DNA from: Treponema sp. UBA937
Lineage (GTDB): Bacteria; Spirochaetota; Spirochaetia; Treponematales; Breznakiellaceae
DNA length: 28,647 nucleotides
NCBI GenBank assembly: GCA_002293455.1
Contig: DBDH01000052.1
Coordinates: 3,161-31,807 of the forward strand
Direction: 5' to 3'
Shown: positions 14,030-22,001 of the stretch, in pieces
Position numbering within the stretch: position 1 is the first letter of the stretch
Layout of the letters: the number at the start of each line of letters is the position of its first letter
Made by a program: the position numbers and the translations under genes
The notes under the pieces: generated by a model
Databases searched by the model: none
What the model was told of the DNA's origin: nothing
What the model saw: the letters and a program-made list of their open reading frames with translations, nothing else

Positions 14030-14059
14030 GCATTTCAAAGGTTTAAGCATTTGAAATGC
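14030..14059 (+). other. nusA-infB hairpin 3
   Basis: GCATTTCAAA (14030-14039) pairs perfectly with TTTGAAATGC (14050-14059), loop 10 nt. It ends 25 nt before the infB ATG and about 12 nt before its ribosome-binding region (GAAAGGTG), so it could affect infB translation or mark a processing site. Confidence 0.45.
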
Positions 14060-14084
14060 TTTGATAAGTCGAGAAAGGTGAAAC

Positions 14085-16799
14085 ATGGCTGAGGAATTTG
14101 ATAATACCCAAAAACCCAAAGTAGAGCTTATAAAGCATACAAAAAATGAGACTGATGGAGCTGATAACGCCGGCGAACGCCGTAAAGTTGTCGTCGTAAA
14201 AAAGAAGTCTCCGCAGGGAACGCCTCCCCAGGGAACTCCGCCTCCAGCCTCTCCGGCGAAGAAAGTTCAGCCGAAGGTTGTAGCTGTTTCATCTCCAAAT
14301 GCTGATCAGCCTCAGGGAAATTCTGATGCCAGACCCCGGACCGAGTCAGACGAGAAAAAACCGCAAAAAAATGAAGCTCCGGGTAATGAAAAGGCGCCGG
14401 AAGCAAAACAGGTCGACAGTCCCAGAGTCTCGTCAATGCCGAATACCCAGCGTCCGGCGGCGGCGGCGGGCCGGGTAGGCGGGAAACCCGTAGGCCCGCG
14501 TCCTGACGGACAAAACCGCGTACCGCAAGGTTTTCAAAACCGGCCCGCGGGAGCTGCCGGTTTTGTCGGCGGCAGACCCGTAGGTCCGCGCCCCGGTTCC
14601 CAGGACGGAGGCGGATACAATAACCGTAATAATAATTCAGGGGGAAGGCCCCCCTTCGGCGGACAGGGAAGGCCTTATAACGGCCAGGGAGGCCAGGGGC
14701 AGGGATTCCGTCCCGGCGGACAGGGCGGACGGCCGAATAATAACGGCAGACCCGGAGGACCGGGCGGACAAGGCAGACCCGGCGGACAAGGCCCGCGGCC
14801 CAATAATGCCAAACCCGGTTTTGGCGGAAGGCCCGGCGGACAGGGCGGACAAGGAAGACCCGGCGGCGGAAGACCAGGAGGAATGCCTCCCGCGGGACCG
14901 CCTCCCATGGAAGGCAAGAGCTTTGCGAACAAGAAATCCTTCAAAGCCAAAAAACCTGTTTACCAGCGTAAAGAAGAGGAAATGGAGGAAAAACTCCTTT
15001 CCCAAAAAAAGAAATCGGCTCATGTTGTTAACCCGATTCCGAAAGTAATCGATATTATGGAATTTATATCGGTATCGGAATTGGCTAAAAAGATGAATCT
15101 GAAAGCGTCTGAGATCATTTCAAAACTGATGAGCATGGGAATGATGGTTACGATCAATCAGCAGATTGATTCGGAAACGGTTCAAATCCTGGCTGCCGAG
15201 TACGGAACAGAAGTAAAAATCGTGAACCTTTACGATGAAACCGTCATCGAAACAGAAATCGACGATGAATCTTCTATGAGCCCCCGTCCTCCGGTTGTTA
15301 CCGTTATGGGACATGTTGATCATGGAAAAACGAAACTGCTCGACGCAATCCGTAAGTCGGATACTGTTGCGGGTGAATTCGGCGGCATTACTCAGCATAT
15401 CGGCGCTTATTCGGTAGATACTCCCAAGGGAAAAATTACCTTTCTTGATACTCCTGGTCACGAAGCCTTTACAAGGATGCGCGCGCGCGGAGCCCAGGTA
15501 ACCGACATCGTTGTTCTTGTGGTTGCCGCCGATGACGGCGTTATGCCCCAGACTATAGAAGCCATTAATCACGCGAAAGAAGCGGGCGTTCCTATCATTG
15601 TTGCGGTAAACAAGATTGATAAACCCGAAGCGAATCCTGATAAGGTAAAAAGCCAGCTTTCCGAACTGGGCCTTATGCCCAGTGAATGGGGCGGAAGAAC
15701 CGCGTTTGTGGAAGTATCGGCTCTTAAAAAAGAAGGTATCGATAAATTAGTTGACGCTATTCTGTTGGAAGCCGAACTTGGCGATCAAGGCGAATTGAAG
15801 GCAAACTATAACCGTTCCGCCGAAGGAAAAATCCTTGAATCGCGCATTGATCACGGCCGCGGTATTGTAGCCACGGTTATTGTGGAAGCCGGAACGCTTC
15901 ATGTAGGTGATTCGTTTGTAGCCGGTATCTGGCCCGGAAAAGTCAAAGCGCTTTTTAACGACCGCGGCGCCAAGGTTGATGAAGCCACTCCGTCCATGCC
16001 GGTTGAGGTTATGGGTTTTGAAGGCATTCCCAATGCGGGAGATCCTATCCAGGTAGTGCACGATGAACGCACGGCCCGCGGTATCAGCGGAAAACGGCAG
16101 GAATTAAAACGGTTTGAAGATTCCAAGCATGTTAAGAAAATTACCCTGGATAATCTCTATGATACCATCAGCGACGGTGAAATTCAGGAACTCAAGGTCA
16201 TCATTAAGGCCGATGTTCAAGGTTCCGCCGAAGCGCTTAAATCCAGCCTGGAAAAACTTTCTACCAAAGAAGTCCGGCTGAGCGCGATTCAGGCTCTTCC
16301 CGGCGCCATTAACGAAGGCGATGTTGATTTGGCCATTGCCTCAAATGCCATTCTTATTGGGTTTAACGTCCGTCCGACACCGAAGGCAAAAGCCCTTGCC
16401 GATTCCGAAAAGGTTGATATTCGTAAGTACAATATTATTTACAAAGCCGTTGAGGAAATGCAGCAAGCTATGGAAGGCATGTTGACTCCGGATACCAAAG
16501 AAGAAGTCATCGCGTCTGTGGAAGTCCGCGATACCTTTAAAGTTCCGAAAGTCGGAACCATCGCGGGATGCTATGTTCTTACCGGAACCGTCAAGCGCAG
16601 CGCAAGCGTCAATCTTATCAGGGACGGAATCGTTATTCATACCGGTAAGATCGCGTCTCTTAAGCGTTTCAAAAATGATGTAAAGGATGTTGCCGCGGGA
16701 TTTGAATGCGGTATCGGTCTTGAAGGTTTTGATGCCGTTCAAGTCGGCGATCAATTTGAAGTGTTTGAAATTGTCGAAGTTGCCAGGAAGTTGAGTTAG
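14085..16799 (+). CDS. infB: Translation initiation factor IF-2
   Basis: IF-2 is the GTPase that brings initiator tRNA to the 30S subunit and promotes subunit joining. The 904-residue protein has the full GTPase core: P-loop GHVDHGKT (409-416), switch II DTPGHEAF (455-462) and NKID (509-512), then the beta-barrel domain II, domain III and the C-terminal tRNA-binding domain. The short IF2_N module (SVSELAKKMNLKASEIISKL) precedes the G domain. Before it lies a disordered region of roughly 300 residues: an initial Lys/Pro/Gln part, then a Gly/Arg/Pro/Gln/Asn-rich part (about 140-290). GAAAGGTG sits upstream of the ATG. Its TAG stop overlaps the rbfA GTG by one base. Confidence 0.97.
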   Translation: MAEEFDNTQKPKVELIKHTKNETDGADNAGERRKVVVVKKKSPQGTPPQGTPPPASPAKKVQPKVVAVSSPNADQPQGNSDARPRTESDEKKPQKNEAPGNEKAPEAKQVDSPRVSSMPNTQRPAAAAGRVGGKPVGPRPDGQNRVPQGFQNRPAGAAGFVGGRPVGPRPGSQDGGGYNNRNNNSGGRPPFGGQGRPYNGQGGQGQGFRPGGQGGRPNNNGRPGGPGGQGRPGGQGPRPNNAKPGFGGRPGGQGGQGRPGGGRPGGMPPAGPPPMEGKSFANKKSFKAKKPVYQRKEEEMEEKLLSQKKKSAHVVNPIPKVIDIMEFISVSELAKKMNLKASEIISKLMSMGMMVTINQQIDSETVQILAAEYGTEVKIVNLYDETVIETEIDDESSMSPRPPVVTVMGHVDHGKTKLLDAIRKSDTVAGEFGGITQHIGAYSVDTPKGKITFLDTPGHEAFTRMRARGAQVTDIVVLVVAADDGVMPQTIEAINHAKEAGVPIIVAVNKIDKPEANPDKVKSQLSELGLMPSEWGGRTAFVEVSALKKEGIDKLVDAILLEAELGDQGELKANYNRSAEGKILESRIDHGRGIVATVIVEAGTLHVGDSFVAGIWPGKVKALFNDRGAKVDEATPSMPVEVMGFEGIPNAGDPIQVVHDERTARGISGKRQELKRFEDSKHVKKITLDNLYDTISDGEIQELKVIIKADVQGSAEALKSSLEKLSTKEVRLSAIQALPGAINEGDVDLAIASNAILIGFNVRPTPKAKALADSEKVDIRKYNIIYKAVEEMQQAMEGMLTPDTKEEVIASVEVRDTFKVPKVGTIAGCYVLTGTVKRSASVNLIRDGIVIHTGKIASLKRFKNDVKDVAAGFECGIGLEGFDAVQVGDQFEVFEIVEVARKLS
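14640..14885 (+). repeat. Low-complexity GGCGGACA-type repeats within infB
   Basis: Units such as GGCGGACAGGGC recur in frame and encode GGQGRPGG-like peptides. An exact 19-nt match, CCCGGCGGACAGGGCGGAC, occurs at 14712-14730 and 14832-14850, 120 nt (40 codons) apart, suggesting internal duplication. It is markedly richer in G and C than the surrounding sequence. Confidence 0.75.
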
Positions 16800-17161
16800 T
16801 GTCTGATTTCAGAATGGAGCGGGTGGGGCGGCTCATCCAGGAAAAAATAGGATCTTTTATTGTCGAAGGCAAAATAAAAGATCCGCGCGTTGACGCGTTT
16901 CTTTCCGTCACAAAGGTTGAAGTCTCAAGAGATTTGGGATACGCGGATGTGTATATTTCAAGCTATAAGACAGACGCCGGATTGAAAAAAGGCGTTGCCG
17001 GTCTGCAAAGCGCCGCCGGATTTATCCAATCCCAGTTGAATCTGCACATGCATATCCGCCAGATTCCCAAGCTCCGCTTTCATGAAGACACCGGCATAAA
17101 AAACGGCTTTGATATGATAAAGAAAATCGAGGGACTTTCCGGTGAAAGCCGCGAAGAATGA
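16799..17161 (+). CDS. rbfA: Ribosome-binding factor A
   Basis: RbfA is a KH-fold factor that binds the 30S subunit during late maturation of 16S rRNA. The 120-residue protein has the normal length and motifs: RMERVGRLIQEKIGSFIVEG at the N terminus, IKDPRVDAFLSVTKVEVSRD, YADVYISSY, and the C-terminal IRQIPKLRFHEDTGIKNG (canonical R-PEL-F--D). The GTG start at 16799 overlaps the infB stop by one base, so translation is probably coupled. Its 3' end overlaps truB by 20 nt. Confidence 0.95.
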   Translation: MSDFRMERVGRLIQEKIGSFIVEGKIKDPRVDAFLSVTKVEVSRDLGYADVYISSYKTDAGLKKGVAGLQSAAGFIQSQLNLHMHIRQIPKLRFHEDTGIKNGFDMIKKIEGLSGESREE

Positions 17162-18122
17162 CGATTGTAACGGATATTTGCTTCTGCATAAAAATCCCGG
17201 TTTGACATCATTTGATTCTCTTTATATGGTAAAAAAAGCCCTTGGAACGCGGAAAGTCGGCCACGCGGGAACTTTGGATAAGTTTGCCGAAGGACTGCTT
17301 ATTGTTCTGGCGGGCCGGTGCACAAAACTCATTCCCTGGTTTCAAAATTGTGATAAAACGTATACAGGCATTGTCAGGTTCGGTGTTGAAACCGACACGC
17401 TCGATCCCGAAGGCCGCGTTGTAAAAGAATGCGCTCCTCCTTCACGGGAAAACATTGAAGCGGTCATTCCCCGGTTTACCGGCATTATCATGCAGGCGCC
17501 TCCTCTTTATTCGGCGGTTCATATTGATGGGAAACGGGCTTCCGTGCTGGCAAGAGCGGGGTCAGAGTTTTCCATGAAAGAACGTCCCGTGGAAATTTAC
17601 AGTCTCCAGCTTGGCCCTTATGAAAACGGAGAAGGGACGATAGAAGTTTCCTGCTCCAAAGGAACCTATATCCGTTCTTTGGCAAGGGATTTAGCATACG
17701 CCGCCGCTTCCTGCGCGCATCTCTTGCATTTGAACCGGACAAGCATAGCAGGATTTTCCGATACGCAGGCCCTTAATCCTTTATCCGAATCCGATTCGCT
17801 CGAAGCAATCCGAAAAGCCCTGCGTCCTGTTGACCGGCAAATGTTTATGCATCTCCGTATTCCCTGCATCACGGTTGATGACATAACCGCGGACGGTTTT
17901 ATCAATGGCCGTCCCATCGATTCTCTTTTATGTGCTTTAGAAAATACTTTAACATGTATAAATAATAATACAGATAATACTTCACAAATTACTTTATCTT
18001 GTATAAAAAATGATACAAAAATAATAAATTTAGCTGTTTTTCGGCAGGATGATACTTTTGTCGGTATTATCTGCAAAAAACATGGAGCTTGGCAGTACGG
18101 GTACATGTATGCGCGTGATTAG
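17142..18122 (+). CDS. truB: tRNA pseudouridine-55 synthase TruB
   Basis: TruB makes pseudouridine 55 in the T-loop of tRNAs. The catalytic motif is VGHAGTLDKFAEGLL with nucleophile Asp46; most relatives read GTLDPxAxGLL, so KFAE is a lineage variant. Other family blocks are present: LLLHKNPGLTSFD, KTYTGIVRFGVETDTLDPEG, PPLYSAVHIDGKRA and VSCSKGTYIRSLARDL. The protein (326 residues) is slightly long. Part of the excess is an AT-rich segment near the C terminus (about residues 268-292) containing a duplicated TLxCIxNxT peptide. The GTG start at 17142 lies inside rbfA with GAGGGA upstream. The stop overlaps ribF by 14 nt. Confidence 0.95.
   Translation: MKAAKNDDCNGYLLLHKNPGLTSFDSLYMVKKALGTRKVGHAGTLDKFAEGLLIVLAGRCTKLIPWFQNCDKTYTGIVRFGVETDTLDPEGRVVKECAPPSRENIEAVIPRFTGIIMQAPPLYSAVHIDGKRASVLARAGSEFSMKERPVEIYSLQLGPYENGEGTIEVSCSKGTYIRSLARDLAYAAASCAHLLHLNRTSIAGFSDTQALNPLSESDSLEAIRKALRPVDRQMFMHLRIPCITVDDITADGFINGRPIDSLLCALENTLTCINNNTDNTSQITLSCIKNDTKIINLAVFRQDDTFVGIICKKHGAWQYGYMYARD
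17946..18017 (+). repeat. AT-rich in-frame tandem duplication within truB
   Basis: Bases 17946-17972 and 17991-18017 match at 23 of 27 positions, offset 45 nt (15 codons), giving the peptides TLTCINNNT and TLSCIKNDT. The segment from about 17940 to 18035 is far more AT-rich than the rest of truB. Confidence 0.65.
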
Positions 18123-18912
18123 CTGGGATGATTTCATTAATCAAGAACCTTCGCCTGCTCATCAGGATGTTTCCGGAAATAGGATTGCCGCAACCATCGG
18201 AGTGTTTGACGGAGTTCACCTTGGGCATCAATCTTTAATTCATAAGATTGTTTCCCTGAAAAACAAGGCTGTCCCGACGGTAATTACTTTTTCTTCAAAT
18301 CCAAAATCTGTCTTATTTCCCGGAACATTTCAGGGCAATCTCATGAGTTTGAAACTTAAATTGGAGATTTTCGCGTCCCTCAATGTATCTCAAGTTGTAC
18401 TGATTGACTTTTCCGGCAATTTCAGTAAACTAGGGGGAAGGGAATTCATCGATTTATTAAGAATTCGGGGAAATCTGCGTTTTTTGGTAATAGGAAGCAA
18501 TTTTCGTTGCGGTTATAAGCTGGATACCGGCGTGTCTCTTATCAAAGAGATCAATGCCGTGAATGGGATTTCTACTTTTGTGGCGGAATCTGTTACGGCA
18601 GGTTCCGGGTTTGTCAGTTCCAGCAGAATCCGCGCCGCAATTTTGTCCGGAGACCTCGTCGAGGCCCGGTCTCTATTCGGTCGAAACTTTAAAATTGATC
18701 TAAGCGGTATGTCCAAAACCCCTGGAAACGGCGGAGTCATTTTTAACGCGGCTGCCTTTGACCAAATTACGCCGCCAAACGGCCGGTATCCTGTGTTGTT
18801 AAATCCTGTGAATTCAAATGAAGGAATAAAAACGGAAGTTTTTATTGATGACGGAAACATCATCGTTCCTTCAAAATATCATGCGGACAGTGTTGAATTT
18901 ATTGCTGATTGA
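18109..18912 (+). CDS. ribF: RibF-type FAD synthetase with degenerate riboflavin-kinase half
   Basis: RibF proteins normally phosphorylate riboflavin to FMN (C-terminal domain) and adenylate it to FAD (N-terminal domain). The N-terminal nucleotidyltransferase domain is intact: IGVFDGVHLGHQSLI, VITFSSNPKSVLFPG, LVIGSNFRCGYKLDTG and SSSRIRAAI. The C-terminal half is short (protein 267 residues against about 310 usual) and lacks the kinase GFPTAN motif; the matching place reads GGVIFNAAAFDQITPPNGRY. One Glu-containing strand (KTEVFIDDG) remains. It probably makes FAD from FMN but may not make FMN. The ATG at 18109 lies inside truB; a start at 18049 would add 20 residues without homology. Weak ribosome-binding site, so translation may be coupled to truB. 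Confidence 0.88.
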   Translation: MRVISWDDFINQEPSPAHQDVSGNRIAATIGVFDGVHLGHQSLIHKIVSLKNKAVPTVITFSSNPKSVLFPGTFQGNLMSLKLKLEIFASLNVSQVVLIDFSGNFSKLGGREFIDLLRIRGNLRFLVIGSNFRCGYKLDTGVSLIKEINAVNGISTFVAESVTAGSGFVSSSRIRAAILSGDLVEARSLFGRNFKIDLSGMSKTPGNGGVIFNAAAFDQITPPNGRYPVLLNPVNSNEGIKTEVFIDDGNIIVPSKYHADSVEFIAD

Positions 18913-18966
18913 TAATTGCTGATTGCTGTCTGCTCACTAAAATAGTACCCAAGGAGTGTAAAAGAT

Positions 18967-19236
18967 ATGGCTTTAGACAAACAAGAAGTTTCCGGTATCG
19001 TGAATAAATTTGGAAAAAATGAAAAAGATACCGGCGCGGTAAATGTTCAAATTGCTCTTTTGACAGAGCGGATTAATCAGCTTACGGAACATTGTAAGCA
19101 GTTTAAGAAAGATAAATCCAGCCAGCGCGGTTTGCTTATTCTGGTTGGTCAGCGGCGAAGGATGTTGAAATACATTCAGCGGAAAAACCTTGAAGGTTAC
19201 AGGGCTTTAATTAAAGAATTAGGGCTCCGCAAATAA
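18967..19236 (+). CDS. rpsO: 30S ribosomal protein S15
   Basis: An 89-residue S15, exactly the typical length. It binds the central domain of 16S rRNA early in 30S assembly. Recognisable blocks are TGAVNVQIALLTERINQLTEH, SSQRGLLILVGQRRRMLKYI and the C-terminal YRALIKELGLRK. The ATG at 18967 follows AAGGAG (18951-18956). A strong intrinsic terminator follows, then pnp; the rpsO-pnp pairing is widely conserved. Confidence 0.98.
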   Translation: MALDKQEVSGIVNKFGKNEKDTGAVNVQIALLTERINQLTEHCKQFKKDKSSQRGLLILVGQRRRMLKYIQRKNLEGYRALIKELGLRK

Positions 19237-19244
19237 GACAGAAG

Positions 19245-19288
19245 CCCGGGACCGGCTTGTTGCTTTTGCCGGGTTCCGGGTTTTTTTG
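19245..19288 (+). terminator. Intrinsic terminator after rpsO
   Basis: CCCGGGACCGGC (19245-19256) pairs, with one bulge and one mismatch, with GCCGGGTTCCGGG (19268-19280), followed at once by seven T residues (19281-19287). It is the strongest terminator in the window. Readthrough or a separate promoter must supply pnp. Confidence 0.92.
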
Positions 19289-19291
19289 TTA

Positions 19292-19324
19292 GTCTTCCAA
19301 ACTCAGGATATGTGTCTGGAAGAC
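19292..19324 (+). promoter_or_regulatory. Hairpin in the rpsO-pnp spacer
   Basis: GTCTTCCA (19292-19299) and TGGAAGAC (19317-19324) form a perfect 8-bp stem enclosing 17 nt, about 108 nt upstream of the pnp start. In enterobacteria a hairpin at this place is cut by RNase III and used by PNPase for autoregulation; the same role here is inferred from position only. The rest of the spacer is AT-rich with a repeated TTTTTAAAAG. Confidence 0.45.
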
Positions 19325-19431
19325 CATAAGGTAAGCAATTTTTTAAAAGCGTTAGTTTTTAAAAGATACTTAAAAAAGTTTTTTTGAGGTAATCCAAAAA
19401 TGGAGAGCCTATATTTTTATTTGGAAAGGTT

Positions 19432-21519
19432 ATGATTCAAAGAGTTACATTTCAAATTGCCGGAGAGGAGCTGATCCTTGAAACCGGCCGGATCGCAAAA
19501 CAGGCTAACGGTTCTGTATTTGCTAAATATGCGGGTTCCGCGGTTATCGCGACCGCATGTACAAGTTCAAACAGTGTTGAGGGGCTCGACTATGTTCCCT
19601 TAACGGTTGATTATAACGAAAAATATTACGCGGCGGGGAAAATCCCCGGAGGCTTCATTAAACGGGAAAGCCGTCCCAAGGACAAGGAAATTCTTGTTTC
19701 CAGGCTTATCGACAGGCCTATGCGGCCTCTTTTTGACAAGAGTTTCGGAAGGGAAATTCAGATAGTTCCTACCACTGTTTCCACCGATATGATAAATCCA
19801 CCGGACATGCTTTCAATTATCGCGTCTTCCGCGGCGGTTCATATTTCTGATATTCCTTTTAACGGTCCCGTTGCCGGTGTGCGTGTCTGCGCCGTCGGCG
19901 ATGAGCTTGTGCTTAATCCCACTTACGATCAGATTGAAAAATCCCGGCTTGAAATCGTAGTTGCCGGTACCAGAGACGGCATCACCATGGTTGAAGGCGG
20001 CGCTCACGAAGTTGACGAAGACCTTATGATCGCCGCTTTGGAAAAAGCCCATAAACTGATTATCGAATTGTGTAATCTGCAGGATGAACTTCGGAAAATC
20101 GCCGGGAAGGAAAAACTTCCTTTGGTTGAAACGGTGTATGTTCTGGAAAACAAAGACGCCATTCAGAGCGCGGCCTATCCGAAACTGCAAACGGCCTGTT
20201 TTGTAAAAGGCAAGCATGAACGCGGAGCGGCAATCAAAGCCATAAAGAAAGAATTTGAAGCTAAATACGAAGAACAGCTCAAAGATGAAATGCAGCAAAA
20301 ACTGTTCCATGTTCTTTTTGAGGACATGGAATATGAAATTCTCCGTTCTTCTATTCTTGATAAAGGACTCCGTGTTGACGGACGCGGTACCGAAGATATT
20401 CGGGACATTACCTGCGAGATAGACATTCTGGCCCGCGCTCATGGGTCGGCTTTGTTTACAAGAGGTGAAACGCAGGCGCTTGCCGTTGCAACCCTTGGAA
20501 CCGTTTTTGATGAACAGATTTATGATGACATTGAAGGCGACAAACGGGAACATTTTATCCTTCATTATAATTTCCCGCCTTATTCGGTCGGCGAAGTGGG
20601 CCGCATGGGAACCGGGCGCAGGGAAATAGGCCACGGAAATCTTGCCCGCCGTTCTTTGGAAGCCATGGTTCCGGGGAAAGATGTTTTTCCCTATACCATC
20701 CGGGTGGTTTCCGAAATTATGGAATCGAACGGCTCTTCTTCTATGGCGTCTGTCTGCGGCGGTACGCTTGCCATGCTTCATGCCGGCGTTCCCATGAAAA
20801 AGCCGGTCGCCGGAATCGCGATGGGGCTTATCACCGACGGCAGCCGTTACGCGGTTCTTTCCGATATTCTTGGCGAAGAAGATCATCTCGGAGATATGGA
20901 CTTTAAGGTTGCCGGAACCGCGGACGGAATTACCGGTTTCCAAATGGACATTAAAATCGCGGGCGTCAGCCCGGAAGTCATGAGGAAGGCCATGGATCAG
21001 GCAAAACGCGGCAGGCTCCATATCCTCAATGTCATGAATCAGACCATCAGCAAGCCGATTGATCATATCAGCGAATTCGCTCCCCGCATCGTTACCATGA
21101 AGATTGATACCGATAAAATCGGCGCGCTCATTGGCCCCGGCGGGAAAACGGTTAAAGCCCTTTGCGAGCAGTACAGCGTTACTATCAATACGGATAACGA
21201 CGGAACCGTTACCATCTACGGTAAGAATACCAAGGACGCGGAAGACGCAAAGGCGGCGGTGAACGGCATTGTTTCCGACCCCGAAGTGGGCAGGATATAT
21301 CAGGGAACCGTCAAGCGCATAATGGATTTCGGTGCATTTGTGGAAATTCTTCCCGGCAAGGAAGGACTCGTTCATATTTCCAAACTCTCCCGTACAAGAA
21401 TTAACCGTGTAGATGATGTGGTGAAAGAAGGACAGGAAATACCCGTCAAGCTCCTTGAAATTGATAAGATGGGCCGCCTGAATCTTTCCTATATCGATGC
21501 TCTCGGCGATGATAAGTAA
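19432..21519 (+). CDS. pnp: Polyribonucleotide nucleotidyltransferase (PNPase)
   Basis: PNPase degrades RNA 3' to 5' by phosphorolysis and is a core enzyme of mRNA decay. The 695-residue protein has both RNase PH-like domains (KIPGGFIKRESRPKDKEIL in the first; DHLGDMDFKVAGTADGITGF, residues 484-503, carrying the catalytic and metal-binding aspartates in the second), a KH domain (IGALIGPGGKTVKAL, about 563-577) and a C-terminal S1 domain (GTVKRIMDFGAFVEILPGKE). The ATG at 19432 follows GGAAAGG. dut starts 8 nt after its stop, so dut and the genes after it are probably cotranscribed. Confidence 0.98.
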   Translation: MIQRVTFQIAGEELILETGRIAKQANGSVFAKYAGSAVIATACTSSNSVEGLDYVPLTVDYNEKYYAAGKIPGGFIKRESRPKDKEILVSRLIDRPMRPLFDKSFGREIQIVPTTVSTDMINPPDMLSIIASSAAVHISDIPFNGPVAGVRVCAVGDELVLNPTYDQIEKSRLEIVVAGTRDGITMVEGGAHEVDEDLMIAALEKAHKLIIELCNLQDELRKIAGKEKLPLVETVYVLENKDAIQSAAYPKLQTACFVKGKHERGAAIKAIKKEFEAKYEEQLKDEMQQKLFHVLFEDMEYEILRSSILDKGLRVDGRGTEDIRDITCEIDILARAHGSALFTRGETQALAVATLGTVFDEQIYDDIEGDKREHFILHYNFPPYSVGEVGRMGTGRREIGHGNLARRSLEAMVPGKDVFPYTIRVVSEIMESNGSSSMASVCGGTLAMLHAGVPMKKPVAGIAMGLITDGSRYAVLSDILGEEDHLGDMDFKVAGTADGITGFQMDIKIAGVSPEVMRKAMDQAKRGRLHILNVMNQTISKPIDHISEFAPRIVTMKIDTDKIGALIGPGGKTVKALCEQYSVTINTDNDGTVTIYGKNTKDAEDAKAAVNGIVSDPEVGRIYQGTVKRIMDFGAFVEILPGKEGLVHISKLSRTRINRVDDVVKEGQEIPVKLLEIDKMGRLNLSYIDALGDDK

Positions 21520-21527
21520 GCGGCAAT

Positions 21528-21983
21528 ATGGATAAAAACGGCGGCAGGATCAATGTTCTATTTGTAAAAATTGATCCTCTGGCGGAACTGCCCCGATACG
21601 AAAGTAAAGGGGCGGCCGGGGCTGATATTCGGGCAAGGGTTGATGAACCTATACAGATCAATCCTATGCAGATTGTGCTGGTTCCTACAGGGCTGAAAAT
21701 GGAAATCCCCGAAGGCTATGAATGTCAGGTGCGGCCCCGTTCAGGATTGGCGGCAAAGTCCGGCCTTACTGTTCTTAACAGCCCGGGAACCATTGATTCG
21801 GATTACCGGGGAGAAATCAAGGTGATTCTTATCAATCTTGGCCGGGAACCGCATACGATTCAGGACGGCGACAGGATCGCGCAGCTCGTGTTTGCGCCTG
21901 TAACACAGGTTGTCATGGCTGAGGCAGAGGAATTATCCCATACCGGCCGGGGCGGTGGAGGTTTTGGCTCCACTGGATTATAA
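21528..21983 (+). CDS. dut: dUTP diphosphatase
   Basis: Trimeric dUTPase hydrolyses dUTP to dUMP and pyrophosphate, keeping uracil out of DNA and feeding dTMP synthesis. All five motifs are visible in 151 residues: KGAAGADIRA, RPRSGLAAKSG (69 onward), GTIDSDYRGEIKV, GDRIAQLVF and the C-terminal RGGGGFGSTG arm. The start lacks a clear ribosome-binding site, and the gene follows pnp by 8 nt, so coupled translation is likely. lptF follows after 18 nt. Confidence 0.97.
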   Translation: MDKNGGRINVLFVKIDPLAELPRYESKGAAGADIRARVDEPIQINPMQIVLVPTGLKMEIPEGYECQVRPRSGLAAKSGLTVLNSPGTIDSDYRGEIKVILINLGREPHTIQDGDRIAQLVFAPVTQVVMAEAEELSHTGRGGGGFGSTGL

Positions 21984-22001
21984 TTTGGTTAAGATGAAGT
22001 C

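Noticed and set aside
14637..15023. Antisense open frames opposite the Gly/Pro-rich part of infB
   Set aside because: They are low-complexity by-products of the GGC/CCG-rich repeats and contradict the clear IF-2 frame.
18901..18928. Short tandem repeat ATTGCTGATTG across the ribF stop
   Set aside because: Two 11-nt copies (18901-18911 and 18915-18925) exist, but they are too short and local to imply a functional element.
19813..21375. A 520-codon open frame antisense to pnp
   Set aside because: It lies wholly inside the well-supported pnp gene, has no recognisable motif, and long antisense open frames are common opposite genes with this codon pattern.
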